Source of the DNA: Stomoxys calcitrans
Lineage: Eukaryota > Arthropoda > Insecta > Diptera > Muscidae
Direction of reading: 5' to 3'
DNA length: 64,000 bases
Assembly (NCBI RefSeq): GCF_963082655.1
Contig: NC_081552.1
Span: 94,587,582-94,651,581 of the forward strand
Position numbers and translations under genes: made by a program. This document shows, piece by piece, positions 34,040-45,616 of this stretch (position 1 is the stretch's first letter; every line of letters begins with the position of its first letter). A model generated the notes under the pieces. That model was given only the letters and a program-made list of their open reading frames with translations. It ran no database searches and was not told the DNA's origin.

Positions 34040-35850
34040 ACAGCGAATAACGGGATCTAAAGCGTGAAAAAATTCTGAAATGCCAAAAAGTCGAAAAGTC
34101 CGAAAAGATTCATCAATCGCCGGAGTATTTATAAACATGCGAGAAATAAGTAAAACATCAAACTACAAATGGAAAAAAGTAAATATATTAACAACAAGAT
34201 TAGAAGTGCAATCGACTAAAAATAAATGTGAAGAAATATTAAAGATTCGGTAATGAAAGAAACACAAGCTGTGATAAAATCTGTGATATTTAATAAAGTA
34301 TAGTATGTGGAAAATAAACCCATTGCAAACGAAATTAATAATTATTTTATAGATAGTATTAAATCAATACGTAATAATATGGAAAATGTACAATATTTAA
34401 ACCAGTTACTGCAAATTCCAATTCAGTGCAATAAATTCCCAAGAAATATTCAATATATGTAAGAGTAAGAAATCGAAACCTGATTTTCATAAAGTTAATA
34501 TTAAAATGGTAATAGATACGTGAGAAAAACTGGCAATTTTTTATTATGGTGATACCAATACAAAAATAATTGAGAAGGTGGAACAGCAGCTAGAAGAAAA
34601 ACAAAAATATGGATGAAAACGGTTTGTTTTCAAAACATCAACAATCATGTGAAACAGCAGTGAACTTTGAAGTTAATCGATGAAAAATATTGAAAATATA
34701 GAAAAATTATGGCAATTTTCTTAGATTTAAAAAAAAAAAAAACATTCGAAACGATACATAGGCATATATTGCTGCAAGTCCATGGAAGCCGGTTGTACGT
34801 ACCGGATCGACCTAGCATATATTGCTGCAATCCCATGACATCCGGTTATACATAACAGATTTATCCGATGGAGTTCTTCATCGGCAAGGGTTGCCGCCTC
34901 AGTGTATAGCACACTGCAACAACAACAACAAATGTTGTACAATTACGGAATTCAAGGAGTCGAACTGAAATAATTTGAATCATATCTTCATGGCGGAAAG
35001 CAAGGGACGAAAACTAAAGGTGTTATATCGAACTCGGTAAATAATGGGTATGACGTACCTCAAGGATCTCTTTTTAGAAACATTATTAAATGATATGCCA
35101 AACATTTTAAACAAATGTGAATTAATTTTATAAGCGGATGACACCCCTATTTTTTCGGATGCTGGAAATACAAATGAATGTCATGAAAATCTATAGAGCG
35201 ATATTACTTATGTAAATACTTGGCGAAAAATGAATAAGTTGAAACTAAACGAGCCAAAAACAAAATTAATGCAAATAAATTAAAAAAGTTATATTAATTT
35301 TTAAAATAAACGTTGAGATAAGAGAAATAAAATATCACGTCTTCGTAAAACTCAAAGTTCTAATTGACTATATTTGTACAAAAATTTAGAAAGAGATCAA
35401 GGTTTTCAAACGCATAAGAAAATATTCACTCAAATTCAACGATTACAGAAACTACAAAATAGAGCAGTGCGAGCGATACTGAAAGTAAATACATAAATAC
35501 ACGTCTTTCAATTGGATACTGGAAACCCTAAAATGGCCACATATAACACAAATGCTTAAAATCAATGCAATCCTATTTATAAACAAGATGAGATTTGGAA
35601 ATGCATCGCAATATCTCAATGATCAACTTCAATATGTGTTAGATGTACAACCCCATATGCTAAGAAATCTGCACAATTTTAGATGGTAAAGAATGGATAC
35701 AACAGCAAAAAACGGTCACTATTCTACGATGGACTAGAAGTATATAATCTTCTACCTTATAAGATTAAGATTGAAACCAATTTTGTACTGTTTAATATTC
35801 TTTAGTTCGAATACTTAAGAACTCCAATTTGAAATAATAACTATAATTTA
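34040..35850 (+). pseudogene. decayed LINE ORF2 (reverse transcriptase, Jockey/CR1-like)
   Basis: Reverse-transcriptase pieces occur in order. 'AIFLDLKK' lies near 34708 (the first catalytic Asp region). 'GIQGVELK.FESYLHG' lies near 34945 and 'NGYDVPQGSLF' near 35045. The 'ADDT' catalytic box is near 35137, then 'VNTWRKMNKLKLNEPKTKLM' near 35208. The C-terminal 'LKINAILFINKMRFGNASQY' is near 35553. Stops and frameshifts are frequent. No RNase H domain is seen, unlike the other LINEs here. A (CAA)n-tailed repeat (34775-34930) breaks it between the first two motifs. Confidence 0.7.
34775..34930 (+). repeat. short (CAA)n-tailed repeat inside a LINE
   Basis: CCATGGAAGCCGGTTGTACG ... GATGGAGTTCTTCATCGGCA ... 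CACACTGCAACAACAACAAC. ATATTGCTGCAA occurs at 34768 and again at 34818, indicating a local duplication. It matches the reversed unit at 15563-15682. Confidence 0.55.
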
Positions 35851-36784
35851 TAACCATTATTATACATACATGAGTCGGCAACCATAATATATTAATAATA
35901 CTACTAAATATTAAATAAACAAAATCAAGCACCTAGCTTCATCAAAAAGTTTTTATCGTTAACAATGAAGGTACCGGAAATGAGAATATTGCTGAATTGG
36001 AGATTGTATTTTCATCCATTTTTTCTAAAAAGTATTTTGCAAGTTTGTGAGTAAAACTGAAAATTCAAATACAAATGCTTCTCGACCTGTGATGTTACAA
36101 AAACAGATTTTAACAGGACTTTCCAGTCATCTGAAAAACTTTTGACAGGTGGCAGTATTGAGTGGAGAGTCTCACTTAGAGGCCGGGCGGCACCGGCACT
36201 TGCTTAAATACTGAGTGCGTATGATACTCGACATGACAAGAGGAATTTGTTGGCGCCCTTAAACAACCAATGGCCATCACGTTCCAGCAGCTATAGGTCC
36301 GAGCATATTTATCTTTAGGAGTTTGACGAGAATCGCTACCTCCACATACAACAAAAACATATTTCGATTATTTACACAACAGGTTTTTAAAATTAAACCA
36401 CATAGCGAATACCTGTCATTTAATCAACCTAACATGCAGAGTATCACGCATAGAACCAACTGAATCTGGAGAATTTGCATAAAAATCAATTTAAAATTTA
36501 ATGATAGTAATAACAGTGACCTTAAGCTTGAAATCATCTACCCACAGACCAACATTTAAATACTGTACACCACATTTAATTTTCATACACATATGTACAG
36601 AGCTAATGAAAATGCATGTTTTAAAATCTGTATACGTATTCATTAAAAATTGCTCCTTTTATTTATTGATATAAAATATTAGAAATTTTCTGTCGTTAAT
36701 TGTATTCTCCAATCGTCATTTTACAATTTTTAACAGCTGATATATAATTGTCCTTCATTGGGACTATATAATAACTTTCTGTTT
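35851..36784. other. AT-rich non-coding stretch
   Basis: Nothing recognised. Confidence 0.4.
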
Positions 36785-37575
36785 CTGTGTCTCCTTTTTC
36801 GTTCAGATTTAGGTAAGGTTATAGGCGTAATAGGTGTTAAGGACAGAATCTTCCTTAGCCTAGAAGCCTCCTCCACAGAGCTACAGAATTCTACCCAGGA
36901 TTTGTTCTGAGCCTTTCTTAGCTCGCCCTTATATTTTCTCAGCTCAGTCCCAATCGTGTGGTGCCATTATGGCTTTTGCTCTGTTGAAGATTTTTTTGCC
37001 GTCCTTCCTTAGACCAACCAGCTCTAGGGTCCCCCATGGCGGTCGCTGTTTGCCCCTTGGCTTGGCACTAGGGCATGTTGACTCAAGTGAGTCATTCAGG
37101 GTCTTCGTGATCCGCTTGACCACTATGCCTATATCCTCCGTAGCATCCCCTTTCTTATCTGGTCTAGAAGGGATAGTGGTGCAGAATTTATCCCAATCCG
37201 CCTTTCTTCTGTTTAGCCGAGGGACCACTTCTGCAGAATTTTCTCCAAGGCTGAAACTAATAATCAGAGAAACTGTGGTCATCCAACACTTCCCAGTCGC
37301 ATATTCTTGCGCTTATATCATCCGATACAAAGGTAATATCTAGTACCTGGTAATAAAGGTCGGTTTATCTCCTATATTACAACTCGCCAGATTGCAACTT
37401 ATAAAAAAAAAGATAAGCAGCTTACCCCTTTCGTTGGCATTGGAACTTCCCAATATCTGGTGATGTGCATTGGCATCACTTCCTACAATGAAGCTCTTCT
37501 TTCCTACAGTAGCGGCTTCAACCAGCGACTTAAGGCTTGAAGGCATCATCTCTGAATCGTGTGCCATATACGGGA
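36785..37575 (-). pseudogene. LINE ORF2 relic: endonuclease and linker
   Basis: The minus-strand frame at 37340-37669 includes 'IVGSDANAHHQILGSSNANE' and 'RGKLL...NIGDKPTFIT'. This is the apurinic-type endonuclease domain of LINEs (SDANAHH contains the catalytic D and H region). The next frame (36944-37282) continues 'SFSLGENSAEVVPRLNRRKA', then a linker ending near 'KSWVEFCSSVEEASRL' at 36870. A frameshift near 37340 separates the two. The endonuclease nicks target DNA to start reverse transcription. Downstream parts of the same family survive at 1535 and 57935. Confidence 0.75.
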
Positions 37576-37689
37576 AAGCCAGCCAGTAATGAAACGTGTT
37601 TATTTCAAGATTTTGGAGTTTCAGTTTTATTATATAATATCCAAACAATATCGACGAAATAAAACCCACAAAAAATTAAATATTCTCCA

Positions 37690-38072
37690 AAGGCCAGAGG
37701 ACTGTGGTCAATAAACTTGGTTAACCTGAAGTCTTTCAGGTCGACGCAGTCTGAGTTAAGGTCGAGGGCGACGAACGCTGTAGAACAGCGAAAAGGTCTG
37801 TAGACCGACGAAAATCCTATGGGAATATCCGGAGCTGCAATTAGGTGCGGACACAATACCAGACATGAACCAACTTAGGGGCGTGGTATGGAAAACACTT
37901 AGAGATTTTGTTAGTATCATTGATTTCCTGTATTAGATTTTCTGTTTTGAGGTTACTTTTTAGTAGCTAGAACGCATAACAAGCTGATTACTAGCTTAAG
38001 TGTATGCCCATAGTGGCATGGGACGTCTTAATATCCGCACCCTTTTTCAACCTAACCTAAGGGTGTAGTGAA
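37690..38072 (+). mobile_element. LINE 3' region with CCTAA tail
   Basis: Shares 'GAAAATCCTATGGG', 'GGTATGGAAAACACTTAGAG' and a 3' UTR block 'ATAGTGGCATGGGACGTCTT' with the copies at 3525, 55500 and 56214. It ends CAACCTAACCTAAGG. The zinc-finger part is deleted. Confidence 0.6.
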
Positions 38073-38186
38073 GCATATCAATCCGTAACCTCCATCAAAG
38101 ATCACGTTTGGTTGGTTGTATGGCTGACTTCCTCTTATCTAGACATGGACATCGCTAACTTTCTCATGATCCACTAAGAAACAACG

Positions 38187-38405
38187 GTGATACGTCTCTC
38201 ATATCAATGAGTGCTGCTCTTTACAAGTTGAAGCTCAATGATAACGGACCTACTTTGAATTGCCGAGTCCGAACGGCTTGCCGGAGAGCGATACCACTCA
38301 CTAGAGAAGTTTAGATGGTTTACAAGTCTTACCAGAACCAGGAGGGGATAACCACGCCTGAAATTTTGTTTTGATGCTCTCGCTGGGGCTTGAACCCAGA
38401 CGTGG
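38187..38405 (-). mobile_element. tRNA-derived SINE, copy 6
   Basis: The minus strand shows B-box-like GGTTCAAGCCCCAGCGAGAG, GGTTATCCCCTCCTGG, GCCGTTCGGACTCGGCAAT and GATATGAGAGACGT. The tRNA head beyond the B box is missing. Confidence 0.6.
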
Positions 38406-38610
38406 CACCCAACTCAAAAAACAACATCGCTATGTAGAAAAAGAATTTCGCTGTGTATTAAAGATATCGGTAGAGACACGATTTTATGCAAGAGCATATT
38501 TTGAATTTCACAAAAATGATTTTTTACCTTAATGAAGTCTTTTTAAGCTATTTAGGTTTTGCATATCCATATATATAAAAATATAACAAAATGTTAAATT
38601 GATATATACA

Positions 38611-40101
38611 AAAACAAGTAAAAGCGTGCTAAGTTCGGCCGGGCCGAATCTTATATACCCTCCACCATGGATCGCATTTGTCGAGTTCTTTTCCCGTTAT
38701 CTCTTCTTAGGCTAAAAAAGGATATAAGAAAAGATTTGCTCTGCTATTAGAGCGATATCAAGATATGGTCCGGTTCGGACCACAATTAAATTATATGTTG
38801 GAGACCTGTGTAAAATGTCAGCCAATTCGCATAAGAATTGCGCCCATTGGGGACTTAAGAAGTAAAATAAAGAGAACGATTTATGTGGGAGCTGTATCGG
38901 GCTATAGACAGATTCAGACCATAATAAACATGTTTGTTGATGGTCATGAGAGAATCCGTCGTACAAAATTTCAGGGATATCGGATAATAATTGCGACCTC
39001 TAGGGATCGAGAAGTCAAGATCCCAGATCGGTTTATATGGCAGCTATATCAGGCAATGGACCGATTTGAACCATACTTGGCACAGTTGATGGATGTCATA
39101 ACGAAATACTTCGTGCAAAAATTCATTCAAATCGGATAAGAATTGTGCCCTCTAGAGGCTCAAGAAGTCAAGACCCAAGATCGGTTTATATGGCAGCTAT
39201 ATCAGGTTATGAACCGATTTGAACCATACGTGGTACAGTTGTTGGGTATCAAAACGAAACACGTCGTACAAAATTCCATTCCAATCGGATAAGAATTGCG
39301 CACTCTAGAGGCTCAAGAAGTCAAGACCCAAGATCGGTTTATATGGCAGCTATATCAGGTTATGGACCGATTTAAACCATACTCGGCACAGTTCTTGGAT
39401 ATCATAACAAAACACGTCGTGCAAAAATTAATTTCAATCGGATAAGAATTGCGCACTCTAGAGGCTCAAGAAGTCAAGACCCAAGATCGGTTTATATGAC
39501 AGCTATATCAGGTTATGGACCGATTTGAACCATACTTGGCACATTTGTTGGATATCATAACAAAACACGTCGTGCAAAATTTCATTCCAATCGGATAAGA
39601 ATTGCGCACTCTAGAGGCTCAAGAAGTCAAAACCCAAGATCGGTTTATATGGCAGCTATATCAGGTTATGAACCGATTTGAACCATACTTTGCACAGTTG
39701 TTGGATATAGCAACGAAACACGTCGTGCAAAATTTCATTCCAATCGGATAAGAATTGCGCACTCTAGAGGCTCAAGAAGTCAAGACCCTAGATCGGTTTA
39801 TATGGCAGCTATATCAAAACATGGACCGATATGGCCCATTTACAATACCAACCGACCTACACTAATTAGAAGTATTTGTGCAAAATTTCAAGCGGCTAGC
39901 TTTACTCCTTCGGAAGTTAGCGTGCTTTCGACAGACAGACGGACGGACGGACAGACGGACGGACATGGCTAGATCGACATAAAATTTCACGACGATCAAG
40001 AATATATATACTTTATAGGGTCTCAGACGAATATTTCGAGTAGTTACAATCAGAATGACGAAATTAGTATACCCCCCATCTTATGGTGGAGGGTATAAAA
40101 A
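38611..40101 (-). mobile_element. DINE-1/Helentron-like element, subfamily A, exact 153-bp monomers
   Basis: On the minus strand: TATACCCTCCACCATAAGAT, TATATATTCTTGATCGTCG, GTCY tract (about 39930-39962), monomers, hairpin TTCGGCCCGGCCGAA, CTTAGCACGCTTTTACTTG. The key AATCGGATAAGAATT starts at 39130, 39283, 39436, 39589 and 39742, exactly 153 bp each. About seven monomers. It is the best-ordered array in the window. Confidence 0.85.
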
Positions 40102-40199
40102 TATGCAAATTGCTTTATCGACCATTAAAAGTATTATAGAACTAGTTCAAATTTTGATCAAATAATCAGTACAGATGCCTGTCACAAGAAAGCAACAAC

Positions 40200-40640
40200 A
40201 GGCTATATAAGTTTTTGATGTCGGTAGAGGGCGGACACTCCCTCTACCCAAAAAACCACCCAAAATCAAAAGTGAACCGTTGAGACAATATGGGTCTTAA
40301 ATGAAAGGTATTTGGGAGTACAATACGAAACTTATAACAAATTTTCTAGACCTATTGGGACAAAATGGGACTCAAATGAAAGGTGTATAGGATTGAAATA
40401 CGAAACTGATACCAAATTTTGCACCAAATCTTAGAAGGTCTACCCTTCCCAAAAAAAACAAACCAACAAAAAGATGACCAATTGGAAGCATATAGGACTC
40501 AAAAAAAGTTTTTTAAAAAAAGGGTCTGGGTATTGTTAAAATTTGGGTCTAATGATCTAGGGGCGGAGCAACTCACAACCTCCTCCCCCAAAATAGGCAT
40601 ATGTACCGATAAAAATGATGACAAAGGGATCGGAAGCCTC
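40200..40640 (-). mobile_element. 130-bp tandem-repeat element fragment
   Basis: Reversed monomers: 'AATATGGGTCTTAAATGAAA', 'GGTATTTGGGAGTACAATAC'. No ends present. Confidence 0.5.
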
Positions 40641-40721
40641 AAAGTACGCTGAAGATAGAACTACCACATGATGTACAACGTTGTAGTTAATCATGTGGTC
40701 ATTTAAGGTGCTATCTTTCTA

Positions 40722-40880
40722 AAGGGTGATTTTTAGCTATTATCTTTTTGGCAACACTGGTTTAAATAGCTCACGCTCGTTTAGTGTTTTGTTTCAATGT
40801 CAACCACCTTCAGTTTAGTCTATAATGATTGATTGATGATTTTGTTTGTTATAAAAATTTCTCAAACGTTAAATTTTTTT
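40722..40880 (+). mobile_element. mariner left-end fragment
   Basis: After TA (40720-40721) comes AAGGGTGATTTTTAGCTATT, then 'GGCAACACTGGTTTAAATAG'. The next block, 'GTTTAGTGTTTTGTTTCAATG', matches the left end of the remnant at 3058. No coding part. It stops where a SINE begins. Confidence 0.55.
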
Positions 40881-40887
40881 GCGTGTA

Positions 40888-41302
40888 ATAGCCGAGTCTG
40901 AAAGTCATGCCGCAGGGCGACACCTCTTTGGAAAGACGTATTGGGTTGCCCAAAAAGTAATTGCGGATTTTTTAAAAGAAAGTAAATGCATTTTTAATAA
41001 AACTTAGAATGAACTTTAATCAAATATACTTTCTTTACACTTTTTTCTAAAGCAAGCTAAAAGTAACAGCTGATAACTGACAGAAGAAAGAATGCAATTA
41101 CAGAGTCACAAGCTGTGAAAAAATTTGTCAACGCCGACTATATAAAAATCCGCAATTACTTGGGGCAACCCAATATTTAAATGACTGTCCATGGCATTTA
41201 TTTCAAGTGGCGTAGTAACTCAGATATGTTGCCTGCATTAGGAGGCGATAATCAACGCTGAATTTTTTTTGAACCCAGGAGTTCAGCGCCATAGGCTGAC
41301 AT
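40888..41302 (-). mobile_element. tRNA-derived SINE, copy 7, split by a mariner MITE
   Basis: The two parts (40888-40940 and 41174-41302) read on the minus strand as CTGGGTTCAAA (B-box side) and TATCGCCTCCTAATGCAGGC. Then, beyond the insertion, GAGGTGTCGCCCTGCGGCAT follows. The MITE sits between them with its TA duplication. Confidence 0.6.
40941..41173. mobile_element. 233-bp mariner-type MITE
   Basis: Terminal inverted repeats TTGGGTTGCCCAAAAAGTAA (left) and TTGGGTTGCCCCAAGTAATT (right, as complement) both run on to TTGCGGATTTTT; they differ by a 2-base indel. TA flanks both sides (40939-40940 and 41174-41175). The ATTGCGGATTTTT end resembles mellifera-type mariners. No ORF. Confidence 0.75.
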
Positions 41303-41324
41303 GTTAAAAAAAAAAAAAAAAATA

Positions 41325-42392
41325 ATGAATAAGAACTGTTATGCTATTGGAGCTATATGAGGTTGTACTCCGGACTTCGGACCATAAATCAATTGAATGC
41401 TAAACATTGTAGAAGTCATTGTATAATATTTCAGTCCATTCGGAGAAGAATTGCGCCTTGTAGGGCTCAAGAAGCAAAATCGGGAGATCGGTTTATATGG
41501 GAGCAATATCAAGCTATAGATCGATTCAGACCATACTGGACACGTATATTGAACATCACGGGAAGGCCGTGGTACAAAATTTCTGCCAAATCGGGTGCGA
41601 ATAGCGCCCTCTAGTGGCTCAAGAAGTCAAGATCCCAGATCGGTATATAGTAGCTATATCAGGTTATTGAACGATTTAAACCACATTAAGCACAGTTTTT
41701 GGAAGTCATAACAAAACACCTCAGCCAAATCGAATAAGAATTGTGCCCTCTAGCGGCTCAAGAAATCCGGATCCTACATCGGTTTACATGGCTTCTATAC
41801 CAGGTTGTATACCGATTTCGACCATACTTCTCACAGTTGTTGGAATTGATACCAAAACACCACGTGCCAAATTTCAGCCAAATCGGACGATACATGCGCC
41901 CTCTAGAGTCTTAAGAAGTCAAGACCCAAGATCGGTTTATATGGTAGTTGTAGGAGGTTGTAGACCGATTTCGACCATACTTCGCACAGTTGTTGGAAGT
42001 GATACCAAAACACCACGTGCAAAATTTCAGCCAAATCGAATTGGAATTGCTCCCTCTCAAAGCTCAAGAAGTCGAGACCCAAGATCGGTTTATGTGATAG
42101 CTATATCAGGTTATGAACCGATTTAAACCATACTTAACACAGTTATTAGAAGTGATACCACGCGCAAAATTTCAGTCAAATCAGACTATAATTGCGTCCT
42201 CTAGAGGCTTAAGAAGTCAAGACCCAAGAACGTTTTTTATAGCAGCTATATCAAAACATGGACCGTTTTGGCCCATTTACAATACCAACCGTCCTACACT
42301 AAATACAAGTATTTGTGCAAACTTTCATGTGCCTAGTTTTACTCCTTCGAAAGTTAGCGTGCTTTCGACAGACAGACAGGCGGACGGACATA
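41325..42392 (-). mobile_element. Helentron-like element, subfamily A-like, diverged
   Basis: Five to six monomers ('GATCGGTTTATATGG' and variants) are followed by 'GCTTTCGACAGACAGACAGG' and a GACGGACA tract at 42362-42390. The hairpin end is absent and the other terminus is replaced by the next fragment. Confidence 0.6.
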
Positions 42393-42868
42393 TCGCACAA
42401 AATTTGCTGCTTTCATGGGCTCAAGAAGTCAAATCGGGAGATGGATTTATATGGAATCTATATCATGCTATGGACCGATTTCGACCGTACTTAGCACAGT
42501 AGTTGCAAGTCATAGCGGAACACTACATGCAACATTTCAGCCATATCGGATAAAAATTGCGGCTTCCAGGGGCTCAAGAATCAAATTGGGAGATCGGATG
42601 ATATGGGAGCTATATCTAAATCTGAACCGATTTGGCCCATTTGCAATCCCCAACGACCTACATCGATATTAAGCATTTGTGAAAAATTTCAAGCGGCTAT
42701 CTTACGCTTTCGACCTCTATCGTGGTTTCGGCAGACGGACGGACGAACCAACATGGCTAGATCGATTCAGAACGACGAGACGATCAAGAGTATATATACT
42801 TTATGGGGTCTTTGGCAAAAATTTCGAAATGTTACAAACGGAACGGAATGACGGAATCTACACATAGA
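42393..42868 (-). mobile_element. Helentron-like element, subfamily C fragment
   Basis: It joins the preceding GTCY tract directly. Two monomers ('CAGGGGCTCAAGAATCAAAT') lead to a second short GACGGACGGACG tract near 42737, then 'GAGTATATATACTTTATGGG'. It lacks the sub-terminal repeat. Confidence 0.55.
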
Positions 42869-43890
42869 GGAGTTTACATTTTACACATTTTTTGCATAAA
42901 TGTTGCACCTTTAATATTCCCTAAAAACTGAACTAAATACGAAATGAATTCAAGCGGATCAAAAATGCATTTTGCTTAAAAATACTGACTCATGTTTAGA
43001 TAACATCTTTTGAACTTTACGCTCTCTCACTTAATTTATTTATGTCCATCTCAAAAGATTTTTCTATGTTTCAATTTCCTATTGTAGAAAATTTGCATAA
43101 TTTTGTATTAAACTATATTACCAATTGAAAAGTGATTAGGAGTATTAGTTGGCCATCAATTTTTCACGCAATTTGCCAATGAAGGGAACAAGGAGAAAAT
43201 ACGCCAACTTGTTTGATTTGAATATAATATATTTATTTCTTTCCTTTGAGACTGTGTTAACTAAAATGCTGCTAATTGGCCACTAAAGGCAAGACTTATT
43301 TTTTTTCTAATAGCAAGGCAAATTTGGTCATCATCATTTGAAAGAAAAAAACATTACTATCTTCGAGTTTATTTGCGTGGTCTGAAACCAAACTAGTCAA
43401 TCTAAAAGCATTTCACTTTTCACAAGTCGTTTTTTTTTTTTTTTTTTTTTTTGATTTGGTTGATGTGCAAATAGGAGATAAAATTAATTTGAAATGAAAC
43501 CAAAAATACAATCTAGTTGTACTAACAACAACAAAAATCTCCAACTTAAAAAGTTAAATAAATCAGGCTACTCCCGCTGCCATCCAAGCACAACCATCGA
43601 CTGTGGTCAAGAAACTTGAATGGTTGATGGCAAAGAGGCGGCGGCTGTGGTGGCAGTGTTAATCATTTTCCATTTTTGGCGGATGAGTTTTCAATAGCAA
43701 GACTCTAACAAGTGTCGAGCCACCAAATCCAAACGTAAATAAATATTTATTTACCCGCCATAAATGCACTAAAGTGAAAGTCTTTCACAGCTTCTTGGCT
43801 GGCGTTTTAAGTCTTGGCTGCTTTTTTAGCTTATCTCCAAAACAAATTCAATAGTTTGTTTGTATTTTGTTTGATGCATACTTACACAAA
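42869..43890. other. unique-looking AT-rich sequence
   Basis: No gene or known repeat; a T run of about 22 lies at 43431-43452. Confidence 0.4.
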
Positions 43891-44066
<176 letters not shown>

Positions 44067-44403
44067 AGTTAACAGTTACTACATTTCTGTTTTTATTAAT
44101 TTGAGTGCTTTTACAGAACTCAATCAAAAATCTTAAACTTAGGTTGAAGTTGGTTGGTGCTGCTGTTGGCGCTGCTGCTGTTGGTTGGTGCTGTTGCTGG
44201 TGCTGCTATTGGTTTCTTGCTGATTGACGATTTTGTTATTGTTGTCGTCATGAGGTGTCAGGTTACCCGCTTTGCTGTGTTTGCTGTTGACTGACAGCGG
44301 TCAATGAATTAATCAATAGAATCAGCAATTTTTTGGTATCGAAATCCAATATAAAGAATTTTTTGTTTGGCTGACATCCCAGCAAACATCTTTGATGTTA
44401 ACA
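44067..44403 (-). repeat. errantivirus 3' LTR
   Basis: 337 bp, plus-strand ends AGTTAACAGTT and GATGTTAACA. Same sequence as 46169-46505. An AATAAA-like signal was not clearly placed. Confidence 0.9.
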
Positions 44404-44414
44404 CCTCCCCTCTT
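44404..44414 (-). other. polypurine tract
   Basis: The minus strand reads AAGAGGGGAGG directly before the 3' LTR, the usual primer for plus-strand DNA synthesis. Confidence 0.75.
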
Positions 44415-44443
44415 AGTTACGAGCGTCCTCGATCGTAATACCG

Positions 44444-45553
44444 TTAGAAGTAAGGTATCTGAGATAATCTTGGTACGTCTCTTGGAAAGTTTGTTGAATT
44501 CGATGTCGGAACTGATAGTTGATTGGGAGGTGCTAGATTAACGGTTTCAATCAATGGGCGCTGCTTTCTTCTTATCAAGAACAATACCAGAATGAGAGCT
44601 GCAGCTATTGTGAGTAAATGCACGGCCGCACTCCATTTGTTTTTAATGTTCAACAGTTCTATCGCTTTTGTATTGTTTAGATGGATCCTTTTTACAAATT
44701 CCAAAGTGGTTACTTCTTCTATTTTTGATCCAGGAGATCTAGGTTGTAGGATTGCAGGTAATGGTTCGGCATACGTTGTTTGGAAATAGTTGTATGTCTC
44801 GTTGTCAATTGTTATGGAAGCGTTTTGAAACTTGATTATGAAGGTTCCCGTAAGATTGTACTGCTCGTCGTTGATGAGAATGGTACCATCGAATTGATTT
44901 AGTAGAATCATCCCAGGCAAGACTTCCTCTACTGTAGGGGTGGTGCTATGTCTCAATAAAGTACAGTTTGCTTCTACGCTTTTTAAAAGATTTAACAAAC
45001 AATTTTCTTTTTCTATTCTTTTGACATTATTTAAATTACAAACAGTCAGATTATTGAAAGATTTACATGGTTTAAGGATCCCATAGGATTCATTTTTACA
45101 AACTAGTATTTCATTATAATCAATTTTATTAATAAGATCCCCACTCTTAGTGGGTTTAATCAAGAGTTTACTGCAGGAATCTAAATTCGTAGTCGGTACA
45201 TTGACAATATAAATAAGTGATTTTTCATTTGATGCAATTTTTACTTCAGAGAATTCGAATATTTCTTCTATGTTTACAAAGGGAATTGAATCTTTCTCGA
45301 AAAGCTCTTTTGCAATATTCACTTCAGTGTTCGACAATACAAATGAATTTATTATGCCGGACTTTGCCCAGTGAATGGCATAATTTACATTAACAATTTC
45401 TTCCTTTAAAAGGTCAATTTTCATTTTGAGCATGGTTATAAAATTTTCATTGGTTTTTACAATTTTTATAATTTTGTTGGTATTTTCTGTGAGTTCATCT
45501 ATTTTTTTCAGAGACAGATTATTTATTACAACCTGCCTATTATTGCTTGACAA
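44444..45553 (-). CDS. env: errantivirus Env, 3' part (transmembrane region)
   Basis: A 369-codon frame on the minus strand, beginning at a TTG; the frame stays open upstream to about 45682 but offers no ATG there. Early residues (about 10-60) look like a coiled coil. Many N-x-S/T glycosylation sites follow (for example near residues 167 and 238). A membrane segment lies at about 307-327, followed by a basic anchor (RRKQR) and a 36-residue tail. This is the layout of the membrane-anchored subunit of errantivirus envelope proteins, which are related to baculovirus F proteins. The outer subunit and signal peptide are missing through deletion from the leader. It is therefore a broken copy; whether any protein is made is unknown. 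Confidence 0.75.
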   Translation of the reverse strand: MSSNNRQVVINNLSLKKIDELTENTNKIIKIVKTNENFITMLKMKIDLLKEEIVNVNYAIHWAKSGIINSFVLSNTEVNIAKELFEKDSIPFVNIEEIFEFSEVKIASNEKSLIYIVNVPTTNLDSCSKLLIKPTKSGDLINKIDYNEILVCKNESYGILKPCKSFNNLTVCNLNNVKRIEKENCLLNLLKSVEANCTLLRHSTTPTVEEVLPGMILLNQFDGTILINDEQYNLTGTFIIKFQNASITIDNETYNYFQTTYAEPLPAILQPRSPGSKIEEVTTLEFVKRIHLNNTKAIELLNIKNKWSAAVHLLTIAAALILVLFLIRRKQRPLIETVNLAPPNQLSVPTSNSTNFPRDVPRLSQIPYF

Positions 45554-45616
45554 AACATTGTTAATTTTTTGCTCTATTATCTCGAAATCGTCGTGATCTG
45601 GATTTCCGGCGATCCA

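Noticed and set aside
38611..40101. CRISPR-like or satellite array
   Set aside because: Repeats are 153 bp with no spacers and are bounded by Helentron ends; they are internal monomers of a transposon.
44523..44789. Plus-strand frame within env
   Set aside because: Shadow of the minus-strand env frame.
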